A DNA stretch of 8,039 nt. It comes from Acidobacteriota bacterium (lineage in GTDB: Bacteria > Acidobacteriota > Blastocatellia > Pyrinomonadales > Pyrinomonadaceae). Below, in pieces: positions 1 to 5,818 of the stretch. Below the pieces are notes generated by a model that was not told the origin of the DNA, did not search any database, and saw only the letters and a program-made list of their open reading frames with translations. The number at the start of each line of letters is the position of its first letter. The first letter of the stretch is position 1. The translations under genes were made by a program, and so were the position numbers. The stretch covers positions 1-8,039 of the forward strand of contig JACCYR010000228.1 of the NCBI GenBank assembly GCA_013696385.1, given 5' to 3'.

Positions 1-660
1 GAGCTTGTTTCTGATAATTTCCTTTTCTTCTTTCGATAATTTGTCGTGCAGAACGTCGTAAGCGAAAGCGACGGCGTAAAGCAGATGCGCGGGCGGCAAA
101 TCTACATTCGGCTTGTTGTAGGTATAACCCCAAAGCGGCATCTCGCAGGCGGCAAGCGTCCATTTTTTCGCCGCTTCCAGATATTTTTCATCGTCTTCAA
201 TCGCGTAGGCAAAACTCGTCTGAGCGATTTGAAACGCAAAAGTGTATTGCGAAATACTGCCTTCCTTACGTTTTTCGAGTCCGCTTTTATATAAATCTTC
301 GTCATTCGGGTCGGGCGCGCTTCGCCGCAAAGTTTGAATATCCCGCAAAACGGCTTGCCACAATTCTTTATCGGAATTTCCGGCTTTTTCACGAAGGTGC
401 GGCAAATCTTCGGCGGTGAAGAAAAGTCGCGGATGTTTGCCGACGAGTTCGGGACGCAGAGCAACCGGACGGCGCAGAAGTTCGGTAAAAGGCGTGACTG
501 AAACGTCTTTTACCTGAGTGCTTTTTGTTTGTTCGTTTTGGCGAGTTTGAGCGTTGAGAAAAGGCGCAGATGTAAAATTTAACAGTGCCAGTATTAACAA
601 AAATCGGATGGCGAAAAATTTATGTTTGTTAAATATGTTAACGATAACAGAACTGCTCAT
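1..660 (-). CDS. Heparinase II/III-like (DUF4962-type) polysaccharide lyase, N-terminal part, 3' end outside window
   Basis: An open frame of 220 codons starts at an ATG (658-660) and runs off the left edge without a stop, so only the N-terminus is visible. Residues 1-37 look like a signal peptide: a basic stretch, a hydrophobic core LLILALLNFTSAPF, then cleavage probably after LNA (37). The mature start carries HPRLFFTAEDLPHLREKA (76-93), a hallmark entry motif of DUF4962/heparinase II/III lyases. A helical segment follows, ending in LLYAVAFAYDVLHDKLSKEE (193-212), which resembles the alpha/alpha-toroid of this superfamily. Family knowledge: these enzymes cleave uronic-acid polysaccharides (alginate, heparinoids, related glycans) by beta-elimination in the periplasm or outside the cell. 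Substrate cannot be read here, because the catalytic Asn/Tyr/His region and the C-terminal beta domain lie beyond the window. The gene follows a LacI-type regulator by 57 bp on the same strand and has a matching operator over its first codons. No good Shine-Dalgarno precedes the ATG, so the start is uncertain. Confidence 0.8.
   Translation of the reverse strand, partial: MSSSVIVNIFNKHKFFAIRFLLILALLNFTSAPFLNAQTRQNEQTKSTQVKDVSVTPFTELLRRPVALRPELVGKHPRLFFTAEDLPHLREKAGNSDKELWQAVLRDIQTLRRSAPDPNDEDLYKSGLEKRKEGSISQYTFAFQIAQTSFAYAIEDDEKYLEAAKKWTLAACEMPLWGYTYNKPNVDLPPAHLLYAVAFAYDVLHDKLSKEEKEIIRNKL
634..650. promoter_or_regulatory. LacI-family operator O1 over the lyase start
   Basis: TGTTAACGATAACA (636-649) is a near-perfect palindrome: arms TGTTA/TAACA match exactly and the centre contains CpG, the pattern typical of LacI/GalR-family operators. 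Fifteen bases (634-648) recur exactly at 1810-1824, in front of the lacI-type gene. The site lies about 10-25 bases inside the annotated lyase coding sequence, where a bound repressor could block initiation or early elongation. Binding by the neighbouring regulator is inferred. Confidence 0.65.
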
Positions 661-664
661 AAAA

Positions 665-693
665 ATTATCTGCTTTTGCAGGCTTTCTTTTAA
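665..693 (-). promoter_or_regulatory. Possible sigma70-like promoter for the lyase gene
   Basis: Read on the minus strand, TTAAAA (688-693) and GATAAT (665-670) are separated by 17 bp, giving 4/6 and 5/6 matches to the -35 and -10 consensus. Transcription would start around 658, almost on the lyase ATG, with operator O1 just downstream, a classical repression geometry. A small hairpin, CTGC-TTTT-GCAG (670-681), overlaps it and could instead be a weak attenuator or processing site between lacI and the lyase. The region is AT-rich, so chance matches are likely. Confidence 0.3.
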
Positions 694-716
694 ATTAGTT
701 AAATCAGTGTTTTAGC

Positions 717-1784
717 TTAATGTTTTGATAAAACGGTTGACCCACGGATAATCAACTCACAATTAAGGATGCGCTCTTCACGCGGCGATTTTTCTTCGCT
801 TTCGATTTTCTGCAAAAGCATTTCGGCAGCAATTTGACCTTGCAGACGCATTGGCTGGCGAATGGTCGTCAAAGACGGCGAAGTATGAATCGCCAACGGA
901 ATATCGTCGAATCCGACAATTGCCACATCTTCGGGAATTCTCAAACTGGCTTCTTTAATCGCGCTCATCGCCCCGATTGCCGTAAAATCGTTGCGCGCAA
1001 AAACGGCGGTCGGACGATTTGGAAGCGACAGCAGACGCTTCATTCCTTCAAAACCAATTTTTTCAGTTGAATAGCCGGGAACGTCCGTTATTGCCTCTTT
1101 GCGTCCCGTAATAAGTCTTTCGTCAACCGAAATGTTGTGTTCTCCAAGCGCATTCAAATATCCTTGTAATCTTTTCAAACTTGCGCCGCCGCTTAAAGTC
1201 GCGCCGATAAATCCAATACGCTCGTGTCCCAAATCAATAAGATGCTGGGTTGCCTCAAAACCGCCGCGCAGATTATCGGCGGAAACATAATCAACCGTTT
1301 CGTGCCGGAAATCGCGTCCAATGACAACTACCGGAATATTGCTTTCGACAATGCCGCGCAGATATTCATCACCGGCTTTGTTAGAGCGAGTCGCCACGAT
1401 AATGCCGTCTATGCCGTGGTTGGCAAGCGATTCAAATGCCGCAATATCTTCTTTGGCACTGTGTTCGCTGATACATATAAAAAGGTTATAACCGCGCGTC
1501 GAAGCCGTTTCGCGCACCGCTCTGGCAAGCTCGGTTGAATAAGGATTTGAAATGTCGCCCAATACTAAACCGATGGTTTCGGTGCGCTGCCGTTTTAAGT
1601 TTCGCGCTAAGCCGTTGCGCCGATAATTCATTTCTTTAGCGACGCGCATCACTTTTTCGCGCGTTTCTTCGCTAACATAGCCGTGACGGTTAATCACCCG
1701 CGAAACGGTCATCGAAGCAACGCCGACGGTAGTTGCAATATCGCTCAGAGTAGTTTGCTTTTTTTTAATTTTCTTTCTATCCAA
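717..1784 (-). CDS. LacI/GalR-family transcriptional regulator
   Basis: 355 residues, the normal family length plus about 10 extra lysine-rich residues at the N-terminus. The helix-turn-helix spans about 12-32 (TLSDIATTVGVASMTVSRVIN), with the recognition helix around 24-32. The hinge helix follows at about 57-65 (NGLARNLKR), where L63 corresponds to the leucine that wedges into the central CpG of the operator in LacI. The periplasmic-binding-protein-like effector domain runs from about 70 to 350 and contains DGIIVATRS (126-134), RLQGY (205-209), ARND (263-266) and GFDD (291-294), all typical family landmarks. R205 and D266 sit where sugar-contacting residues usually lie. The start is TTG: a TAA stop lies immediately upstream in frame and the first internal ATG (M25) is inside the recognition helix. 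Neighbours suggest it represses itself and the downstream lyase in response to a sugar or uronide; the effector is unknown. Confidence 0.93.
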   Translation of the reverse strand: MDRKKIKKKQTTLSDIATTVGVASMTVSRVINRHGYVSEETREKVMRVAKEMNYRRNGLARNLKRQRTETIGLVLGDISNPYSTELARAVRETASTRGYNLFICISEHSAKEDIAAFESLANHGIDGIIVATRSNKAGDEYLRGIVESNIPVVVIGRDFRHETVDYVSADNLRGGFEATQHLIDLGHERIGFIGATLSGGASLKRLQGYLNALGEHNISVDERLITGRKEAITDVPGYSTEKIGFEGMKRLLSLPNRPTAVFARNDFTAIGAMSAIKEASLRIPEDVAIVGFDDIPLAIHTSPSLTTIRQPMRLQGQIAAEMLLQKIESEEKSPREERILNCELIIRGSTVLSKH

Positions 1785-1809
1785 TTATTCAAGATTTTTG
1801 AAACAAAAT

Positions 1810-1825
1810 TATGTTAACGATAACT
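1810..1825. promoter_or_regulatory. LacI-family operator O2 upstream of the regulator gene
   Basis: TATGTTAACGATAAC (1810-1824) is identical to the operator over the lyase start and lies 26 bp upstream of the regulator's start codon. Its palindrome (TGTTA..TAACT, 1812-1825) has one mismatch in the outermost base pair. The position suggests autorepression. No convincing -35/-10 pair was found in the 130-bp AT-rich interval 1785-1914. Confidence 0.65.
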
Positions 1826-1914
1826 TAATTAACACGAATTTAATATTTATGCAAGCGAAAATTCTAAGTTTATTCGTTTTCAAATCGGCTTTAGCGACAC
1901 AAATTAAAACGATA

Positions 1915-3618
1915 CTACCTCTGACGCATCTTTCGTCTCAAAAAGACTGCAATAGCTATAATTGAAACAAGCGTGGCGATGGCGAGCAGGAAATAAAGTC
2001 TGCGCTGTTCGAATGCGTCTGATGAATTATGATTTGCGCGGTTGCCGTCAATCCACCAAGTGTCCTGCGCGAAATAGATGTTTGACTTTGCGCTCCACTG
2101 ATACATTCCTTGCAAACCGGCGTTGTAAGCCGCACCGGAATTTGGTTCGTAGAGCCAAAAATACGGCAAATCTTTGACGAGAATCTCTTGTGCTTCAAAA
2201 TAATAGGCGGCGCGTTTTTGCTGGTCGGTTTCGGACGCGGCAAGACTAAAAAGCTCATCAATACGCGGGTTGCGATAGCTTGCGCCGTTTGAAAAAGGTA
2301 TCGCGCCGATGTTGCCGGAAACAACCGTCCGTTTTACGCCAATGTCGGGGTCGGGTCCGTTTTCAAAAGAAGCAAATCCAATGTCAAAATCCTTTTTGAT
2401 ATAAACCGCGTCAACCGCCGCGCCGAATTCCATCTGCTGCATATCGAATTCAATTCCGGCTTCGCGTAGTTGGTCGCGCAAAGTTTCGATAATTTTTGCG
2501 TAACTTGAAGCATAAACGGCTTTCAGACGAAACCGCACGCCATCTGCATCGCGTTTGTAACCGGCTTCATCGAGAAGCTGGTTGGCAAGCGTCAAGTTTT
2601 TTTCATACTTCTTCACATTCGGGTTATACGCCCATTTGAGCAAACTCGAAATCGGACCGGTGGCGGCTTTTCCCATTCCGAACTGAATTTTGTCAACAAT
2701 ATAATTTTTATCAATCGCATGCGCCATCGCCCGCCGGACGCGAACGTCCGAAAGCGGCGCACGATTGAGATTCAGCACGACAGTTTCAACCGTCGCAAAG
2801 CCTTCGCGTCCTTTGTCGGTTACAACCACGCCGTCCATATTTTGCAAACGCTTCACGTCGAGCGGCGGCGGATTTAGGAAATAATCAATTTCGCCATTCT
2901 CAAACGCAATTGCCGCAGTCGCCGCGCTCGGCGTAACTTTATAAATAACGCGGTCAAGATAAGGCTTGCCGGTTTTGAAATACTTCTCGTTTTTGACAAG
3001 CGAGATGTGGTCGCCTTTTGCCCATTCCTCAAACTTAAAAGCTCCGCTCCCAATAGGATTGATATTGTGCGGATTGGTCAGCGGGTCCGTATTTTCGTAA
3101 ATATGTTTGGGCATTACGGGCGCGTTTGTAACGTCAATCAGTTGGAGAAAAGCGGCGTAAGGTTTTTCAAACTCGAAAACAACCGTGTGCGCGTCGGGCG
3201 CGGTGATTCGGCGCAAATTATCTCCGATTGAAGCGCGAGTCCGCGAGTGATATTTCAAGAGCATCTCTTCAAAAGTAAATTTTACATCTTCGGACATAAC
3301 CGGCACGCCGTCGTGAAACTCGGCATTCGGCGCGAGATGAAAAGTAAAAGTGCGTCCGTCTTGGGAAACGTCCCAACTTGTCGCAAGGTCAGGCACGGGG
3401 TTCAAATTAAAATCCTGAGCGACCAGCCCGCTAAAAATTGAGCCGCAGATAAGATGCACACCGCCCTGTGTCGTGATAGCCGGATTAAGTCCGCCCGGGT
3501 CGCCTGAAACCGCTACGACGACACTGCCGCCATATTTCGGCTCATTGCCATAGATGGCGGAAAATAATATTGCCAAGAAAAAAAGCGCGGTAAAGGAAAA
3601 ACTCGATTTTTTTGTCAT
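1915..3618 (-). CDS. Family-5 extracellular solute-binding protein (DppA/OppA-like) with C-terminal membrane anchor
   Basis: 567 residues, starting at ATG 3616-3618. Residues 1-24 form a signal peptide (TKK, then a hydrophobic core, cleavage probably after AIYG); there is no lipobox cysteine. The mature protein begins YGGSVVVAVSGDPGGLNPA and carries the family-5 signature region at about 75-117 (VPDLATSWDVSQDG, then FHDGVPVMSEDVKFTFE). The rest follows the DppA/OppA layout: PVMPKHIY, IGSGAFKFEEW, RVRRAMAHAIDK and an ending around DLPYFWLYEPN. Family members bind peptides, nickel or, in some bacteria, oligosaccharides, and deliver them to an ABC importer. Unusually, residues 541-560 (LYFLLAIATLVSIIAIAVFL) form a transmembrane helix followed by the basic tail RRKMRQR, which would tether the protein to the inner membrane with the domain in the periplasm. 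No permease or ATPase gene is visible, so the transporter is unknown. It lies upstream of lacI on the same strand but 130 bp away; a functional link to the lyase is speculative. Confidence 0.9.
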   Translation of the reverse strand: MTKKSSFSFTALFFLAILFSAIYGNEPKYGGSVVVAVSGDPGGLNPAITTQGGVHLICGSIFSGLVAQDFNLNPVPDLATSWDVSQDGRTFTFHLAPNAEFHDGVPVMSEDVKFTFEEMLLKYHSRTRASIGDNLRRITAPDAHTVVFEFEKPYAAFLQLIDVTNAPVMPKHIYENTDPLTNPHNINPIGSGAFKFEEWAKGDHISLVKNEKYFKTGKPYLDRVIYKVTPSAATAAIAFENGEIDYFLNPPPLDVKRLQNMDGVVVTDKGREGFATVETVVLNLNRAPLSDVRVRRAMAHAIDKNYIVDKIQFGMGKAATGPISSLLKWAYNPNVKKYEKNLTLANQLLDEAGYKRDADGVRFRLKAVYASSYAKIIETLRDQLREAGIEFDMQQMEFGAAVDAVYIKKDFDIGFASFENGPDPDIGVKRTVVSGNIGAIPFSNGASYRNPRIDELFSLAASETDQQKRAAYYFEAQEILVKDLPYFWLYEPNSGAAYNAGLQGMYQWSAKSNIYFAQDTWWIDGNRANHNSSDAFEQRRLYFLLAIATLVSIIAIAVFLRRKMRQR

Positions 3619-3695
3619 TTGTTTATTGCATTGCCTCTGTTGAAGGAGTAAAATTTTTCCATTCTAATTTAATAAACACGAAATTTTATAAGACT
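3619..3695. promoter_or_regulatory. Divergent intergenic region between the binding-protein and PPC-TPR genes
   Basis: These 77 bp must hold the start signals of two divergent genes. TATAAG (3687-3692) is a possible -10 for the plus-strand gene, but it sits too close to the ATG unless that mRNA is leaderless. AAGGAG (3643-3648) is Shine-Dalgarno-like on the plus strand but is about 47 bp from the chosen ATG and has no start codon at usable distance. On the minus strand, AGAGG lies 15 bases before the binding-protein ATG, somewhat far for a ribosome site. Individual elements are not resolved. Confidence 0.35.
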
Positions 3696-4796
3696 ATGAT
3701 AGAAAACAAAAATCGCTGCCACAGCGTAAAAAACTTTTGGCTTTTAGCCTGTGTCTTGATTCTAGCTGTTTTCGGAGCAAATTGCTCACGAAATTCCTCG
3801 TCAAACGCGGAACAACTCGCGCAAGGAAAGCCAGTTACCAAATCAATCGTCAACGAAGAAATTCATTCTTATACGACGAAACTCGAAAAAGGACAATTTC
3901 TCGGTTTAGCAATCGAACAGCGCGACGTTGATGTCATTACTAAAGTATTTGCGCCAAACGGCGAACTTGTTGGCGAGTTTGACACGCCGACGAGTGGACG
4001 CGGGACAGAGCAAATCAGAATCGGCGCGGACGCGGCGGGCGATTATCGGATTGACATTTATACGCTCTCGGAACGCGCCGAACCCGGCGAATACAAATTA
4101 GAGATAGCCGAATTTCGCCCAATCACCGAACGCGACAAGAAAGTTCTCGCCGCCGTAAAATTTCATCAGGAAGCCGACATTTTGCGCGGAAAACCAGAAA
4201 CCAGACGCGATTCTATTCCTGTTTATCAAAAGGCTTTGCAAATTTGGCGTGAACTCGGCGAGCCGTCAGACGAAGCCAACACGCTGCGGGCGATGGGTTT
4301 TGCTTTTCAGAGAATGGACGAACTCGAAAAGGCGAAAACTCATTTCGGGCAAGCCCTGGAGATTTGGGAAAAAACCGGAGATTTGCGTTCGGCGGCTTTT
4401 ACGCACATCATCTTCGGTGTCATCGACAAAAAACAAAACGATTATGAAAACGGTTTAGCGGAAGACCTCAAAGCCCAGCCGCTTTGGGAAAAAGCTGGTG
4501 ATTTGCCGGAATACACGCAAAATCTCGTGCGTATCGGCAACGATTACGTCAAACTGCAAAAAAAGACTGAAGCTCTCAATTATTTCGAGCAAGCCCTCGA
4601 ATCAAGCAAGCGTGTCGAAAGAAATTCAGTCAAAGCGTATGTTTTGGGCGAATATGGAAATGCTCAAGCCGCTTTTGGCAACAAAAACGAGGCTTTGAAT
4701 TTTTACCGGCAATCGCTTGATTTATGGAGAAATCTCAAACAAGACAAAGTTGTCGCTAACTTGGAAGAAAAAATAGCTAAATTGCAGGCGAATTAG
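3696..4796 (+). CDS. Putative lipoprotein with PPC-like beta-sandwich domain and C-terminal TPRs
   Basis: 366 residues from ATG 3696-3698. The frame stays open upstream to a TTG at 3612, but that adds residues before an evident signal sequence and overlaps the divergent gene, so I prefer the ATG. Residues 13-30 (NFWLLACVLILAVFGANC) look like a lipoprotein signal with C30 as the lipidated cysteine; Asn at -1 is atypical. A Ser/Asn-rich linker follows. Residues about 47-138 form a PPC-like beta-sandwich, with GQFLGLAIEQRDVDVITKVF (66-85), APNGELVGEFDTP (86-98) and AGDYRIDIYTL (114-124). After the transition RPITERDKK come roughly five TPR-like repeats (about 155-346), for example DEANTLRAMGFAFQRMDELE and AYVLGEYGNAQAAFGNKNEA. 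In my recollection the same PPC-TPR pairing is frequent in Acidobacteriota/Blastocatellia proteins that end in a CHAT protease domain; here the protein stops after the TPRs. Likely role: envelope-associated protein-protein scaffold. No enzymatic residues are seen and the partner is unknown. Confidence 0.82.
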   Translation: MIENKNRCHSVKNFWLLACVLILAVFGANCSRNSSSNAEQLAQGKPVTKSIVNEEIHSYTTKLEKGQFLGLAIEQRDVDVITKVFAPNGELVGEFDTPTSGRGTEQIRIGADAAGDYRIDIYTLSERAEPGEYKLEIAEFRPITERDKKVLAAVKFHQEADILRGKPETRRDSIPVYQKALQIWRELGEPSDEANTLRAMGFAFQRMDELEKAKTHFGQALEIWEKTGDLRSAAFTHIIFGVIDKKQNDYENGLAEDLKAQPLWEKAGDLPEYTQNLVRIGNDYVKLQKKTEALNYFEQALESSKRVERNSVKAYVLGEYGNAQAAFGNKNEALNFYRQSLDLWRNLKQDKVVANLEEKIAKLQAN

Positions 4797-5020
4797 TCTT
4801 TATCAATTCATCAATCAACTCCAACACTTGGCTCAACCACTATTGGGACGGCACGTTCAACTGGCAGAGACAAGCCGTCGGTGGCATCGTCAACATATTT
4901 ATATTGACACGCGGTGATAAATATTTTCGGCGGGTCGGCGTAGTGCATATCAACTATGTAAATCAATAGTAGAAAACTGACAAACCAAATTATCAGAGTT
5001 GGAAAGCATTTATCAGAAAT
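4797..5020. other. Spacer of unclear content between the PPC-TPR and deiodinase-like genes
   Basis: This 224-bp interval holds no convincing gene or terminator. On the minus strand, a 72-codon TTG-started frame (4811-5029) encodes one hydrophobic segment (PTLIIWFVSFLLLIYIVDM) and a tail ending ERAVPIVVEPSVGVD; it overlaps the start of the next gene and has no Shine-Dalgarno. A different minus-strand frame reads VLELIDELIKTN across about 4795-4827, as if a coding end had been frame-shifted. It may be a decayed gene fragment, a genome-specific repeat or noise. Confidence 0.3.
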
Positions 5021-5695
5021 ATGAGCCAAAGTTTTCCTAAGCCAAAGTTTGTTCCGTTAAATTTTCAATACCTTTTGATAGAAGAACAAATCAAACGCGC
5101 CGAAAAGTTTTATGAAAATCTGAACCGACGGCGGACGGTGCGCGATTTTTCCAGTCAAGATGTAGCATTTGAGTTGATTGAGAAAGCAATTCTAACGGCA
5201 GGCACGGCTCCGTCGGGAGCAAATCTCCAACCGTGGAGATTTGTTGTTGTCAAAAGCCCGGACATAAAACGCAAAATCCGCCTAGCCGCCGAAAAAGAAG
5301 AGTTTGAAAGTTATCACGGGAGAATGTCGGAAAAATGGCTTCGTCGGCTTGCTTTGCTTGGAACTAATGAACACAAGCCTTTTTTAGAAATCGCACCATA
5401 TCTAATTGTCGTTTTCCGCATCAATTCAATCACTGACGGAGATGAGACAGAACCGACTTATTACAGTCAGGAATCGGTCGGAATTGCCGTCGGAATGTTG
5501 CTGGCGGCTTTGCATCACGCCGGACTTGCAACTTTAACGCACACGCCTTCTCCGATGAAATTTTTGCAAGAGATTTTAGGTCGTCCAAAAAACGAAATTC
5601 CGTTTGTTTTAATTCCCGTCGGTTATCCGGCGAAAGACGCAAAAGTGCCTGACATTACGCGCAAATCTTTGGACGAAATTATGTTGCTCGTTTAA
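5021..5695 (+). CDS. Nitroreductase-fold flavoprotein, iodotyrosine deiodinase (IYD)-like
   Basis: 224 residues, typical for the core of the IYD subgroup of the nitroreductase superfamily, with no membrane segment (so cytoplasmic, unlike the mammalian enzyme). Visible landmarks: RRRTVRDF (36-43), the FMN-phosphate-binding Arg-Arg-Ser/Thr region; TAGTAPSGANLQPWRFVVVK (59-78), nearly the same as in animal IYD; LTHTP (172-176), around the Thr that contacts flavin N5; and LGRP...LIPVGYPAKDAKVPDITRKSLDEIM (186-221), again IYD-like to the C-terminus. The residues that clamp the amino-acid part of halotyrosines in human IYD (Glu157, Tyr161, Lys182) align by spacing with E94, Y98 and K119. Known IYDs use FMN to remove iodide or bromide reductively from halotyrosines; bacterial homologues exist, with unclear physiological substrates. 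The ATG is preceded by GGAAAG (5001-5006), 14 bases away, so the ribosome site is poor. It stands alone, convergent with the E1 gene; no partner reductase is in view. Confidence 0.87.
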   Translation: MSQSFPKPKFVPLNFQYLLIEEQIKRAEKFYENLNRRRTVRDFSSQDVAFELIEKAILTAGTAPSGANLQPWRFVVVKSPDIKRKIRLAAEKEEFESYHGRMSEKWLRRLALLGTNEHKPFLEIAPYLIVVFRINSITDGDETEPTYYSQESVGIAVGMLLAALHHAGLATLTHTPSPMKFLQEILGRPKNEIPFVLIPVGYPAKDAKVPDITRKSLDEIMLLV

Positions 5696-5765
5696 AACCG
5701 TTGCTTGAAAATCTTTTTGATATTTTTTCAACCGGAAAAATTTCCCTTTGTAAGAATTTTAAAAA

Positions 5766-5793
5766 TAAGAAGCGGTCTGAAAACCGCTTCTTA
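5766..5793 (-). terminator. Intrinsic terminator of the E1 gene
   Basis: An 11-bp perfect stem, TAAGAAGCGGT/ACCGCTTCTTA, encloses a 6-base loop (5777-5782). Read on the minus strand the hairpin begins 25 bases after the E1 stop codon and is followed directly by TTTTTAAAATTC, giving the U-tract of a rho-independent terminator. On the plus strand it is followed by AACAACC, so it should not work efficiently for the convergent IYD-like gene, although it could protect that mRNA's 3' end. Confidence 0.85.
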
Positions 5794-5818
5794 AACAACC
5801 ATTTCCTTGAGAACAATT

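Noticed and set aside
102..464. 120-codon minus-strand ORF overlapping the lyase gene
   Set aside because: It is an out-of-phase shadow: the lyase frame over the same bases has the signal peptide and the family motif.
3624..3640. Two-codon minigene (ATG CAA TAA) with AGAGG just upstream of the binding-protein start, as a translational regulator
   Set aside because: Only 2 bases separate AGAGG from that ATG, and such mini-ORFs arise often by chance; nothing else supports it.
3612..3695. N-terminal extension of the PPC-TPR frame from a TTG at 3612
   Set aside because: It would place 28 polar residues before a clear lipoprotein-type signal, overlap the divergent gene's start, and lacks a ribosome site; the ATG at 3696 is better.
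4811..5029. 72-residue minus-strand ORF as a real small membrane protein
   Set aside because: TTG start inside the opposing gene's first codons, no Shine-Dalgarno, no recognised family, and an abrupt low-information tail. Kept only as a possible remnant.
5698..5750. Plus-strand terminator for the IYD-like gene in the T-rich stretch after its stop
   Set aside because: The possible stem TTGAAAA/TTTTCAA is short and AT-only, and is followed by CCGG rather than a T-tract. The convincing hairpin at 5766-5793 is oriented for the opposite strand.
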